NCBI GenBank assembly: GCA_016081115.2
Contig: JABTTQ020000359.1
Location: 61,001-125,000, forward strand
Source: Rehmannia glutinosa
Taxonomy: Eukaryota > Streptophyta > Magnoliopsida > Lamiales > Orobanchaceae
Length of the DNA: 64,000 nucleotides
Reading direction: 5' to 3'
Part shown: positions 21,901 through 33,586 of the stretch, piece by piece
How the letters are laid out: the number at the start of each line of letters is the position of its first letter
Numbering within the stretch: position 1 is the stretch's first letter
Position numbers and translations under genes: made by a program
The notes under the pieces: generated by a model
Database searches by the model: none
The model's input: only the letters and a program-made list of their open reading frames with translations
What the model was told of the DNA's origin: nothing

Positions 21901-24900
21901 GCTTCAGGACTTTGTCTCTAAATCTGTTGGTTTTTGCATCTGCCTGCCACATCATAAAAGGGAGATGAAGTTAAAAATATGATTGAAGGTTCTTCACTTG
22001 CTTCTAAAAAATTAACCAAGAAATGATTGTTTTCCGGAAAAACATAGTGGCAGCACGTCAGCTAAAAATGGGCAGGATTCAAAGACAATGTTGGTAAAAG
22101 AAAGGGCGTTGCAACATCTTTCTACCTTCACGACTGCTGAATAAACGACCACCTTATAGTTTGCATAGTCATGATAGATAAGTGGTGCTTCAATGAAATA
22201 TGACACAGAATGAGTAAAATAATCAGGAGACACATATCCAATAACCAGTGGCCTTTCTGGATCCTTAATGTTGTCCCAGGAAGTATACTGTGGAAATAAC
22301 CTCATAAAGCGCCTACCCCACTCCCTGCAATTATACATTACAAATCTCGTCACAACAAAAAATTATTGCATACTGAGTTTGGAGTAAATCAACATTAAAT
22401 ACAAAAAAACTGCCATAACGTATATTAGTAAATATATAAATACATGCATGCACACAAACACACATGAATATGTATGTGTGTATATAGTGTGCAGACTTCA
22501 AAAAACAAAAAAAATATAGCTATAAGATTCCTGAATAATCAAAAACCATGCCAGTAAAAGCAAAAAGTATGACCACTGCTGCCAAACAAAAGCAAGAAAG
22601 TTTCTCCAATCTTTATGGAAAAGAACATAGAGAACTAAATAGAGAAGTTTTCTCGCAAGATCCACCGCTGTTGTACAACAGAATAAATGCATATCATATT
22701 CTTGTACCCATACGTCTTTGATTGGGTGCATGTGTGGAGTTTCTTGCAGTCAATTACAACAAATCAATCAGGTCGACTCGCTAAATCAATTTCATTAAAT
22801 TATCAGACATTACGAGTAATTTCTCTCTACCACACACGCATCAATTTCCAAAATCAACCACTCTAAGTTTAAGAAAAATAACTATTTTGTTTTCCGAGGC
22901 TTCATTTTCATCAGAAATAACTTTTAAACCAAATAAGGATGCAGATTATGATAAGGTGGGAAATCTAAATTAACATATGCCATGAGCAAGTTTCCATGAC
23001 TGTAAACCGCCAAGTTTTTAACACATTATGCAAACTTAAAGACAATGAGCAAGACTATGTTCAATTCCCAAGCTTCAATTCAAGCAACAAGCTTGATCTA
23101 TTGGCAGTGAATAATTGACCAGTGTGGAAAACTACAATTTCAGAGATATTAGCATACTTACGTCCATCGTGAAAATCTACATTCCATTGCATAATATACA
23201 ACATAAACAACAAGCCCATTACACATTTCATTATTGGATTATTAATGCATGCTATTTTACTCAATTTAAAGAACTTCTAAGGCAAACATATCTAAAATGA
23301 TACACACGAACTGTTATAAATCAAATAAATGCACAATACATGCTTGACAACATGCACACTCACAAGATACTAACAGTCCATGGAATACACATGCATGCAT
23401 ATGTTGTTGCATGATAAATAAATAAAATTGTGCACTTCATAGATTTGGAGAACACAGCAGTTCGATGTACAGCTTACTGAAAGAACGCAATTATATACAT
23501 ATAGTTAAAAGCTTGACCTGTGAGCCTCATATAATTTATCGTCAGTGCCTTCATTTATGTAGTTCATTGCAAGCAACCGATTCTGCACGATGTGATTGAA
23601 AAATTAGAATGAAACAAGCTTCATAGAGCCTCTACCTATTCCTTCACAAAGATAATAAGGGCGGACTTCAAATATCAATTATCTAAAGCTGATTAAGATG
23701 GTCCCAATATGCTATCAAAAAAGAGATTGTCCCAATATTAGACAAGGAAGCCACCGACATAAAAAAATACAACAAGTTGAAAGAAAACCAAAACATATGG
23801 AAACCCCTTCTCGAGCATTACGCTTTAGAGCTGAAATGGCAAATTCCTTAACATGCCCACCAACTCCTTAAGATAAAGCCAACTTATGTATCTTTATATA
23901 TCATTAACCTTTAGTTTTGTCTACAGAACTTTAAAGAACTAAAAATGTAACACTTAAAAACTTATGTCCACAAAACCTTCAAACTTAGATAAAGCAATCA
24001 GTGGCATGCATGCATGAGGCTGCCATTTTCTTTACTTTCCTCTCCTCTTCCACCCCACCCCCCAACCAACCCCAATTCTCCTTTTTTCTTTTTTTCCTTT
24101 TTATTGGTTGGGCTTTGTGGTGGGCTTGGGCTTGGGGGGTTGGAGAGAGTGGGATTTAAGAAACTCACATTAAAGCACCTTTGATTAATGAATTACAGTC
24201 TACTTAGAACCCGAGTAACACAGTTTGTTTGGAAGGTTGACCAGATTTTTGTGGCTAGTGCAATTCCTATGACATTTGCATGTGTATCACTTGGGGAAGG
24301 CAAAAAAAAAAAAACATATTTTCTCTTGTGAGACCTACCACAAATTCATAAATAGAAAGAGATACAAAAATGTTGGGTGAAATGTTAACTACAAACAAAA
24401 AGAAAACAAAGAAAAATAATAGAAGGGACAAAAATCTTGATAAACAGTTAGCAGACCCCCCCAACCCCAATTCTCCTTTCTTCTTTTTCCCTTTTTATTG
24501 GTTGGGGTTGGGGTTGGGGTTTGTGGTGGGCTTGGGCTTGGGGGGTTGGAGAGAGTGGGATTTAAGAAACTCACATTAAAGCACCTTTGATTAATGAATT
24601 ACAGTCTACTTAGAACCCGAGTAACACGGTTTGTTTGGAAGGTTGACCAGATTTCTGTGGCTAGTGCAATTCCTTTGACATTTGCATGTGTATCACGTGG
24701 GAAAGGCAAAAAACAAACATATTTTCTCTTGTGAGACCTACCACAAATTCATAAATAGAAAGAGATACAAAAATGTTGGGTGAAATTTAACTACAAACAA
24801 AAAAGAAAACAAAGAAAAATAATAGAAGGGACAAAAATCTGGATAAACAGTTAGCACACAGTAACTACTAAAAAGGAATGTCAATCCTGGAAAATCAACC

Positions 24901-27900
24901 AGAAAAGTAAATTGAATTTTGAAGTGAATTGACCACGTGTATACCTCGTTAATAAATTTTGTTGCTTAGTAAATGTAGATACTAGAGACAAATAGACACT
25001 CTCCTTAAGGTATAATAGTTGTCAAACCTTTCAGACTTACAGGCTTTGAACCCTGTTGCGTGCACTGTCAATCAGTGATATATCATCAAGCACAATTCAC
25101 ATGACAATGTGCACTAACACTGTTAGACACGTAGTGAACAAGACGAATAATTGTAGCACTCTGACTCAAGTCAGGTTTCAAGAAGAGGAAGATCCTTGAG
25201 GGTCTAATTATAACTTTCGAAAGATAACCTGAACCTTACATTGTCAAGATAAAAGAAGCAATACCTGGCCTGCATTGCGAGAGTCTGGATCTATTTTGAG
25301 GCACTGCTCATATGCTTCAACTGCCAGAGATATGTTTCCAGCATCTCTGTAGAGAACCCTACACATCCAAGAGAATAACTAACTTATGACTTGACAACGA
25401 TATGATTGCTACACAAAAAGCTTCCGAAATAATCTGGACTACAAACATAATCGACCCACCCAGGTTGGTTATACTAATCTGAAATTTTAATAGTCTTTCA
25501 TCGATTCTCAATAGTGAAGTATCTTAGTATATTCATTCTTAACATAAGCTACAAATGTAATACGAACACAGTGGTAAGAAATGTATTTACCAAATCAGAG
25601 CTTTTGTTTTTAATTAATACGAGGATGGAGGGCGAAAAGGAAGAGACCTAAATTATTATATGCTTCTGCGTAAGTCGGGTTTGCAACAATGGCTTTCTCA
25701 ATCATGCTTGCAGCAGCATCCATTTTACCCTGTACACAAAAATAAAGTTTTGAATTTATCATCCAAGCAGCAAGCAATTCTAAAAATAAACAAGAAAGAC
25801 TACAGAAAAAAACCTGGACGGTGTACACAACTCCAAGATTGTTTAATGACTGCGAAAAGTTAGGTTTGATTGATAAAGCCATCTGCAAATACATACATAT
25901 ATTATAAGCAAACAGTTGAAACACATGATGTGTTTCATCTACAAACATTTGAAGGCTTCAAACTTGCCTGGTAACACTCTACTGCTTTATCAAGGTTGTC
26001 CCGATCCTTATATATCACCCCTAAATTGTTACATGCCTCTGCACAATGGGGATTGAAGTGGAATGCAAGCTCATAAAATACAATTGCCTGCATAAGTAGG
26101 ATGTCATTTAAAAACTGATAGTCAGATGTGTAAATGATACATCAAACAAGAAACACTCTCAAGCTTATTCAAGGTTATCTTCTGCAATTGCCAGTCTGCA
26201 ACTGAGCGCACAAGCAAAAGTAGGATATAGCTTAATGGAAGAACCAAGTGCACGTGATACAAGAAACAACAAACAATGACAGATATGACACATCTTCCTA
26301 TTGATGTTCTATGACAAGATTATCTTCTAGAATTAACAGTTTGGAATGAAAGCTCAAATTTGGACCGTGGATTACCATGTCAAACTTCAGCATTTCTCCA
26401 TAAGCAACACCAAGATTGTACATGGCATCAGCGTAGTGCCAATTATAATACAGAGCTTTCTTATAATATGCAACACCCTGGTTGATGTCACCCTCCAATT
26501 TAACCTGGATAGAAGCATTCTGAGTCAATAATCGAGATATTTGATGGTATGGGCCTTTTTTTCAGAAACTTCTATAATATATATGTCGAAAATAAATGCG
26601 AGAACAGTAAGGTGTTAGAAAGCAGAATACAATCTATATACAGGTAATTTTCTTCAAAAGTGAATTGCTTTTTTTTTTTTAACATGATGGAATGAACTAA
26701 TATAGCCAACAAAGATTACAGGCCAAAATATTTCCATTTTTCAGACTTCATATGCAGATCATGAAAGATGACTGAGCCAAAGGAGTTGTGCATTTTCTAA
26801 TTTCAAACAACCATGGATGTATAATGACAATGTTGTTAGTAAAGTTCAAAGATAATGGAATAAAAATCAATGACTTGGTACAAATGATGCAGTCTGAAAA
26901 AACTGTAATGACCATAACCCATCTTCTTTTTTTCTTTTTCTTTTCCTGATCCATGGAAAGGGATATTTAACAACCCATGGACCATCTGCTTGAGTTCTGT
27001 ACGACATAACTTAACTAAGAGTAGAGAGAAGCCACACCTTTGTGCCTAAATCAGTTAAGGCGATGGCCATGTTATTTTTGCAATTTCAAAGTTTGGAGAG
27101 ACAGTTAGACACCTACATATAAGAGTAAGAACCAAACCCACATGGCATCAGATGGGTGAAATTCTACCGAAGCAGAAAATGAATGTAAAGGTGGCAAATG
27201 ATCAACTGACACCTTTCATAACAGGCTATTGCTGACTCCAAATCACTACGATTTTTGTAGATAACACCCATGTTGCAATATGCCTCGGCATACATGGGCC
27301 TCTCTATTGCAGCTTTCTCATAGCAATTAAGGGCCGTGTCGTATTGCATCATTTCCGAATACACAACGCCAAGATTATAATAAGCAGGCTGCATGTAGAA
27401 AACTGGCACATCAAATTCAAATGCCTAAAGAGTAAAACCAACGAATAAGGATAGATGATTATGGAAGCTGGGGAATGAGGAATTACAGCATAGTGTGGGT
27501 CGATTCTGATAGCTTCATAATACTTCTGGATTCCTCCTGAGCATTACCAGCAAGCTTTAAGCTGGTTCCAAGATCTGTTAAGACAATTGCCAAGCACTCT
27601 GCTGCTAGCTTGTACGAGGGGTCAGCCTTTAGAGCTTTCTGATACATCTGCACCAAAGCAAACTCAATACAAATGAAAGGTGGAAAGCCAGAAAAAGAAA
27701 AAGGAAAAAAAAGGACGAATACAGTTAACTTCAGCACTATAAGTAAATTCTAAAATTCTAAATTGTAACAAATATGGCATGAAGTTTGCCAAAGCAACAC
27801 TCCAACAACCATATAAATGAACAGCTATATCACCAGCATTCAGCAGCTTCCCAGTTTATCATGCCAGCACACACATACACAACCAGATAAAAAATTCAAA

Positions 27901-29091
27901 ATTTAGTGTTTTCACTCTCAAGCATAGTATATAATAAATTCATAAGTTCGATTCCATTATTGTGTTTACAAATAAGTAATAAGGTGAATATGAATACACA
28001 AACCAGATATAAAAGTCAAAATGTATTTCTAATCTTAAGCCTAGAAACAAATTTATATTTTCAGTTTCCTTGTTGTGTTCTTTAACAAAATTTTGGGAGA
28101 CAAAATTAAAACTATGTTTTTATTAGGCATACCCTCCCTATAGTCAAATTGCTTCTTCTTTATTAGATTAAGTGTGAAAAATGTTGTTTAAATAAACAAG
28201 TCCGAAAAACAACCCAAAAAACAAGGCCATAACATAATGTGGTTGATCTTATAAAAGTAGTAGTTTTTTTTTATAAAAGTAGTAGTGGTTGATCTTATAA
28301 AAATAGTAGTTACGCCAAAAATACAAATGTCCACGCTGCATAGACTCGGTGGAAGCCATGAATCAGACAAAGATGATTCCAGGTCATAATTCCCATAAAA
28401 CCTCATACATTGAAGATGGATAGAAATTCACGGGACTGGAGTAACGGAAACATTACAGACCAAACTACCAATCTTACGGAAGTTACAAAATCTTAAATAG
28501 CTCATCTTATATTCTCAGGTTATATCAACACCTTTCGACATAGTCGACAAATGCTGAAGGTTTTTGAAGAGTACGAGATCTCATTTTAGCAATAAAATAA
28601 GCACTTCTTCATAAAATCGGAAAAATCAGATTCAACAAGTTCAAGAAAAGACCTTGAACAACTATGACGGGTGTGTGCATGCTTACCTCAGCTGCCTCCA
28701 CCAGTCGACCCTCATCTTTATATAAGATACCGCAATGTGTGAGCGCACATGCATTTTGTGGTTCCAGCCTCACGGCTTCGGGCGAAACTTTCATAGGCAA
28801 GCCTCCCCAAGTTCTGCATCTGCAGGCAAATACCTTTACCAATATGAGCTTCAACATTTTCACCGTCCTTCTCCAGCACGCTCTCATAGACAGCAAATGC
28901 ATCCACAAACTTATTCCTAGAGCGGAGAATGTTGGCATATGATAAAGCATCTTTCCCTTCAAAACTCTTCTTCAGGGCACCAATGCCCAAAGCACTTCTG
29001 CTGCCAGAAGAAGGCTGTCCTTTTACGAAAGCGTGATCATCTAGTGAGTCCCTTACTTTTTCATTGTCAACATCCTTTTCGTTAACTCCAT
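18940..29091 (-). CDS. SPY: SPINDLY protein O-fucosyltransferase, 17 coding exons, with six apparent single-base frameshifts
   Basis: SPY fucosylates Ser/Thr of nuclear and cytosolic proteins such as DELLAs, restraining gibberellin signalling. Exons, 5' to 3': 28687-29117 (start near 29091), 27487-27647, 27213-27388, 27038-27112, 26376-26504, 25968-26087, 25814-25882, 25648-25729, 25265-25358, 23518-23582, 22126-22324, 21749-21943, 21040-21133, 20796-20931, 20495-20712, 19965-20092, 18940-19378. All splice sites are canonical except a GC donor after 25968. About ten TPRs (DALSYANILRSRNKFVDA to NAGQ) lead to the GT41 catalytic part: DPERPLVIGYVSPDYFTHSV, LVELTGHTANNKLGMMACRP, NGFVTFGSFNN, DTFPYAGTTTTCESL, HAHNVGVSLL. 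Six exons need one base added or removed to keep frame. No nonsense substitution is seen in the conserved parts, so either assembly errors or a recent pseudogene fits. Confidence 0.93.
21286..21397 (-). mobile_element. tRNA-derived SINE in a SPY intron, with poly(A) tail and target duplication
   Basis: On the minus strand an A-box-like TGGATAGTGGTCGGCGG and a B box GGGTTCGATTACC are followed by a tail ending in a run of A (T run 21284-21299 on the plus strand). GACTCTTACTAGTT on the left and GATTCTTGCTAGTT on the right are a 14-bp target duplication with two mismatches. It lies between the exons at 21040-21133 and 21749-21943. Confidence 0.75.
24055..24866. repeat. 406-bp tandem duplication in SPY intron
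   Basis: Two adjacent copies (about 24055-24460 and 24461-24866) match almost base for base, for example TGGAGAGAGTGGGATTTAAG at 24141 and 24547. The second copy has an extra TTGGGG expansion. The unit lies in the 1.68-kb intron between the exons at 25265-25358 and 23518-23582 and has no open frame. Confidence 0.85.
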
Positions 29092-29117
29092 CTCACTCGA
29101 CAAGCAGATTCAAAATC

Positions 29118-31142
29118 CTGAACCATGATAATCAACAGTAAGAAACACAAAAATATCATGCTTTCCTGTGACAATCTAAGTCACCTTGATCCAAAATAAT
29201 CAATGCTTAGAACATCAAAGAGTAGTTTAAATAAAGGAAAATAAAACGTCCCAGTAACAGTAATAACACTAAACACATTGAGTATTAATAATTTCACTTT
29301 ACCCAAATGAGCAATTAATCAACCTAGGTTTCCCTTTCTCTTCCACGGTATTATGCAACCAGTTGCTGCACTTTGGGAAGAACGGTGATGTGGAAAAAAA
29401 AATCAAGCTTAATTCTTAAAGGACGTCAGCCTCAATTGTATAGACCGAAATTTCACTGAAACTGTTAAAGAAGCAAAAGCAGTGTTTTCAATTTGATTTA
29501 TTCACAAAAAGGTTGGGTCGAAGGGACTGGCTGTCAAAGGATTTCATGGGTGTCAAACAGTACACCGAGAGCAAAGTTTTCTGGGTGCTCACCAGCTGAA
29601 ACAAGATGCTCCTTGTTATCAAATTCCTTCCATCAGCCCACATAGGGATGGCAAATGGTAATCTGGTCCAGTTCAATCGACTAATAAAGAGCTGCTATAT
29701 GGGTTGCAACTCATCTAAACAAGGTATAAATTATAGTGCTGGCTGAAAATAATGGTTCAACCAGATAATGATGCCTTTCATTACATGATGTTTCCTCGAG
29801 GCTCCAACCACTTTCAATTCTTTTTCCCAGTGAACCAACACACAATCAAGTAAAATATCTGATCTTCAGAGCAAAGTCAAAGTTGAATATTGCATATTAA
29901 TGCGTCCTTACCTTTGCCAACATACCAAACCTATCAGTCTAAATAACTTTAACATAACATGATAAACAATTCATTAAAGCATGACATGATTCACATTTTG
30001 TCATAAGATACATGCCTTGAATTTGATTAGGTAGAGTAGAACTTACAGGACATCTAGTTACACAAGACCAGACATTAAGCAACCTATCTGCAAATCCACC
30101 ATCTCAGGTCTAAATATTTAACTTTCTGTACAGAGTGCAGTACGTAACGTAAGCAACCCTAGCACCCAGGCTATAGTTTTCAGTTTCGACTTCGAATATC
30201 CCTCTTTCTTTATACTCCATTGTTAGGGCTAATCATTACATTTTGTTCTGATTATCTGTACCATCCTCTTCAAGCAATGTATATAATGTGTGGGCTAACC
30301 TTTTATCACGGGATTTCCCTATGTTTGGCAGCAGTTGAAGCAAGAAAATGTTAAAAGATATCCAACTAACATACCATGCTAAACAAGATGGAAACCATGA
30401 TCCCGTGTCAACACACTACTCTGAGCAACATGATCTCTCCCACCAGCATTGCACTTGATCAATTCTCAATGTCATACACACGACTAAGACATTCCACATA
30501 GCTGCATCACCACCACTCTAATAAAAACAACCAGATCCCCTTTACAGAAGGTAAAATGTCCTTGCGCCAATATTATTACTTATAAGAAGGAATTTGCTTT
30601 CAGCGCATCATACCAGTGCTAGAAAATGAACTCTCAAAATTGCTAACTGCCTGCACTAACCAACAGGCGCTTGCTTACTCCACTTGTAGATAACATAGTA
30701 ATACAAGATCCCAGGAGCCAATACTGTATACCACGTGCGACCAATACTATACACCATGAATAATTATCAAGTAACGGATTATAACCTAGACTATTATTTT
30801 GGAAGCCCTAAAACCACGATTAAATACTTCAACCCATCATTCTATTCAGTAATTGGTATCAAATAAATTACCCCAACAAATCGCCCTCCATTCAGTAGAA
30901 CAGTACCATAACAAACTAAATTTATGACATGTCATTAAAATTGAACGGAGACCCCATTTCACAGAATTCCCAACCTTTTTGCTTTTTTGAACTAAATGCG
31001 ATTTGCCGTAACTCAAAAAACAAAAAAAAAAAAAAAGAAGAAGATTTAACATACTAAACGAAATCAATGGATAAAGAATCGACAGAGTAACAAAATAGAA
31101 TTGATCAGAACTATGCTAAGAAAGAAGTCATTCAGAGCTTAC
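29118..31142 (-). other. SPY 5' intron or upstream region
   Basis: An acceptor ...GGTTCAG directly precedes the first SPY coding exon at 29117/29118, so transcription must begin further up. A donor-like TATA/GTAAGC at 31142/31143 could close a 5' UTR exon. The 2 kb between has no gene and no clear transposon. Confidence 0.4.
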
Positions 31143-31190
31143 TATACAAATTGATTCGGAAGCTTTCCAACTATCAATGATTCCAGGGTT
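31143..31190 (-). other. Candidate 5' UTR exon of SPY
   Basis: Minus-strand sequence ending in a good GT donor (GTAAGC) about 2 kb upstream of the first coding exon. A 5' UTR intron would explain the acceptor at 29118. The transcription start is unknown. Confidence 0.3.
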
Positions 31191-31217
31191 TTACACTACA
31201 CCTTTGGACACCAACAC

Positions 31218-31430
31218 ATGGCGGCGCGTTTCTTGCTTCAGCTCGTTAGGAGGCGGGGATGGGTTTGGGGGGGAGGGGGCTCGGGGTGGCGACAGTGTAG
31301 CTTGGTGTCTCCCAACTATGGAGCCCCTGCTGTTCGTCTATTTGCTACGACACCATATACTACCAGAGCTTTCAATTGTTGCCCATCATTTTTAGGTTTA
31401 TTGCGCAATTGCCACTCGCTTACGGAGAAG
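31218..31430 (+). CDS. Possible first exon of an unknown gene with a mitochondrial presequence, divergent from SPY
   Basis: An ATG opens MAARFLLQLVRRR, then a Gly/Trp-rich stretch, then SPNYGAPAVRLFATTPYTTR, and the frame runs to TEK followed by a GTAAAA donor at 31431. Arg-rich, acid-poor composition with an RLFATTP-like motif is what plant mitochondrial targeting peptides look like. The exon is GC-rich compared with its surroundings. Only 75 bp separate it from the candidate SPY 5' exon, so the two could share a promoter. No later exon was found: repeats start within 60 bp. It may be a real gene with a long intron or an orphaned exon. I do not recognise the protein. Confidence 0.4.
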
Positions 31431-31459
31431 GTAAAAAGTACTTATATTAACGTCAACCT

Positions 31460-31563
31460 TTTTTTTTTTCGGTTTTCTTTTGTAATTGGGCACAGACCTG
31501 GCGATTTGAACTTGGCACGTTGGCAGAAAAACCATCTTATAGTACCTATACCATTAGGTCACC
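31460..31563 (-). mobile_element. tRNA-derived SINE at the start of repeat copy A
   Basis: On the minus strand GGTGACCTAATGGTATAGG is A-box-like and CCAAGTTCAAATCGCC is B-box-like, about 35 bases apart. The A run at the end of the minus strand (T run at 31461-31470) gives a poly(A) tail. Related core copies without the tail occur at 32838-32896 and 40670-40735. Confidence 0.6.
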
Positions 31564-32838
31564 CCACAAAGAATAACATCTATCTGATTTTAGTTTCTTT
31601 TTTGTCATATTATTATATTCTTCAATATTTATTTTAGGGTAAAAGGATAAATTAGTGTCCAAGAACGAGACGGGACGTGATTCAAACCTGAGTGTGCTTG
31701 TTCAATTTCATGTTTTTTAACCGCACGGGCTACATGTGAATTCCTTTATTTTTCAAAATATAATTAAGTGTTGTAGCACACTTGATGTATATATGTGAAA
31801 ACTTAAAACATAAATGCTAATAATATTAATGTTTTACAAACTCTTACCATATGTGTTTATTAAATTTTCACGAGTGGTGAAGGAAATATAATTTAGCACA
31901 TGAGAAATATATGATATGAAATAAGTAATGAAGAGTTAAAACTTAAAAGGGATATTTTGAGAATATAAAGGTAATGCATTGGAGTTACCAGAAAGAGAAA
32001 AATCAATAGATATAATGGACATAGAAGTTGAATACTCATGAGAGTGGATCTTTTTACGGTTCAAGATCTATCGGTTTCAGATCTTGAATCGGTGTTGATC
32101 GCCTTTGGTCAGCGAGACAAAATGCAAGCTGGAAAAAGTGGAAATTGGAAAAGGTGAAAAGAAAGAGAATACCTTAATTGTTTATTATTGATGGAGACCG
32201 AACTGGGACTCCGGTCGGCTGTCAAGTAAGCAAGCTTTAATTACAGAACATTTATTAAAGTGTCGAAAAATCCCTATCAAGTTATAAATGACTCTTATTT
32301 ATACTATTACATTTAGTGGGGAAATAATCATTGTCGTAAACTTTGAGTTGGATGGATGTCATTCTTTGATCTTGTATGAGTTGCATGTCTGTAAGCCAAT
32401 ATTAATAATTATTTTGTTGTCTTGGCAGCTACTTGACATGTGGCATATTTGTCTACCATTGAACCCTAAGTCACTCGTTATTGACCTTTTTAGCTCATCT
32501 TTCCAAATTCTCCTTGTGTGGTTACTAGTCGGCTCATGATTCGACCGACCGATCTGGTTGGTCAAATCTTCAAGCACTTCTAGTGTGTCTTTGTCCTAAG
32601 TAGTTTGCTAACAAGTTGAACTTTGACTAGAGTACAAGATTGACAGCTCTTATCGGCTATTAACAATCGTTATGTCAAAAAGTTGGAATATCCTACCCTA
32701 ACCTTAATGGGTATCTAGACGTTATTAAAGTTCACTATTGAAAATGGCGGTTTGGGATAATCCCCAGTCCAATTAATCGTCGATTATATACTTTTTGAAA
32801 ATGAAACTAAATTAACAAAATGAGAATAAAACATTATT
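31487..32838 (+). repeat. Segmental repeat copy A (partial)
   Basis: First copy of the repeat family that fills 31.5-56 kb. Shared landmarks are the SINE-like cores (31487-31740), TTTAGCACATGAGAAATATA (about 31890), ACTCATGAGAGTGGATC (about 32034), GAGACCGAACTGGGACTC (about 32192), AAATAATCATTGTCGTAAAC (about 32322) and GGTTACTAGTCGGCTCATGA (about 32519). It ends where copy B begins. No convincing protein is encoded. Confidence 0.8.
31640..31745 (-). repeat. Second tRNA-like (SINE) core in copy A
   Basis: On the minus strand TAGCCCGTGCGGTTAAA matches an A box and CAGGTTTGAATCACG a B box. The same core is at 32970-33060, 40795-40862 (partial) and 48370-48475, so it is a fixed part of the repeat unit. 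Confidence 0.5.
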
Positions 32839-33586
32839 TAAACTTGGCACGTTCACAGAAGAATCATCTTATGGTACATACACCATTAGGTCACCCCATA
32901 AAGGATAATATCTATGTGATTTTAGTTTTTTTGTCATATTACTATATTTTCAATATTTTTTTAGGGTGAAAGGATAAATGAATGTCCTAGAAACGAGAGG
33001 GGATGTGATTCAACCCGAGTGAGCTTGTTCGATTGCATGTTTTTTAACTTACGGCTACATATGAATCCCTTTATTTTTCAATATTTTAATTAAGTGTTGT
33101 GGCACACTTGATGTATATATGTGAAAACTTAAAACATAAGTGCTAATAATATTTATGTTTTACAAACTCTTATCATATGTGTTTATTAAATTTTCGCGAA
33201 TGGTGAAGGAAATATAATTTAGCACATGAGAAATATATGCTCGAAATAAGTAATGAAGAGTTAAAACTTAAAAGGGATATTTTGAGAATATAATGGTAAT
33301 GCATTGGAGTTACGAAAGAGAAAAATCAATAGATATAATGGACATAGAAGTTGAATACTCATGAGAGTGGATCTCTTACGGTTCAAGGTCTATCGGTTTC
33401 GGATCTTGAATCGGTGTTGATCGCCTTTGGTCAACAATTCAAAATGCAAGTGAAACAAGTCGAAACAAGCTGAAATTGGAAAAGGTGAAAGAGAATACCT
33501 TAATTGTTTATTATTGATGGAGACCGAATGGGACTCGGTCGGTTGTCAAGTAAGCAAGCTTTAATTACGTAACATTTATTAAAGTG

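Noticed and set aside
24495..24530. Telomere-like GGGGTT repeats
   Set aside because: Only a few units in an expanded tract inside the intronic tandem duplication; not an interstitial telomere array.
32288..32539. Open frame of 83 codons (MTLIYTITFSG...), also open at 48974-49252
   Set aside because: The frame is broken in repeat copies B and C, has no known motif and has a composition like noncoding AT-rich DNA; kept as part of the repeat unit.
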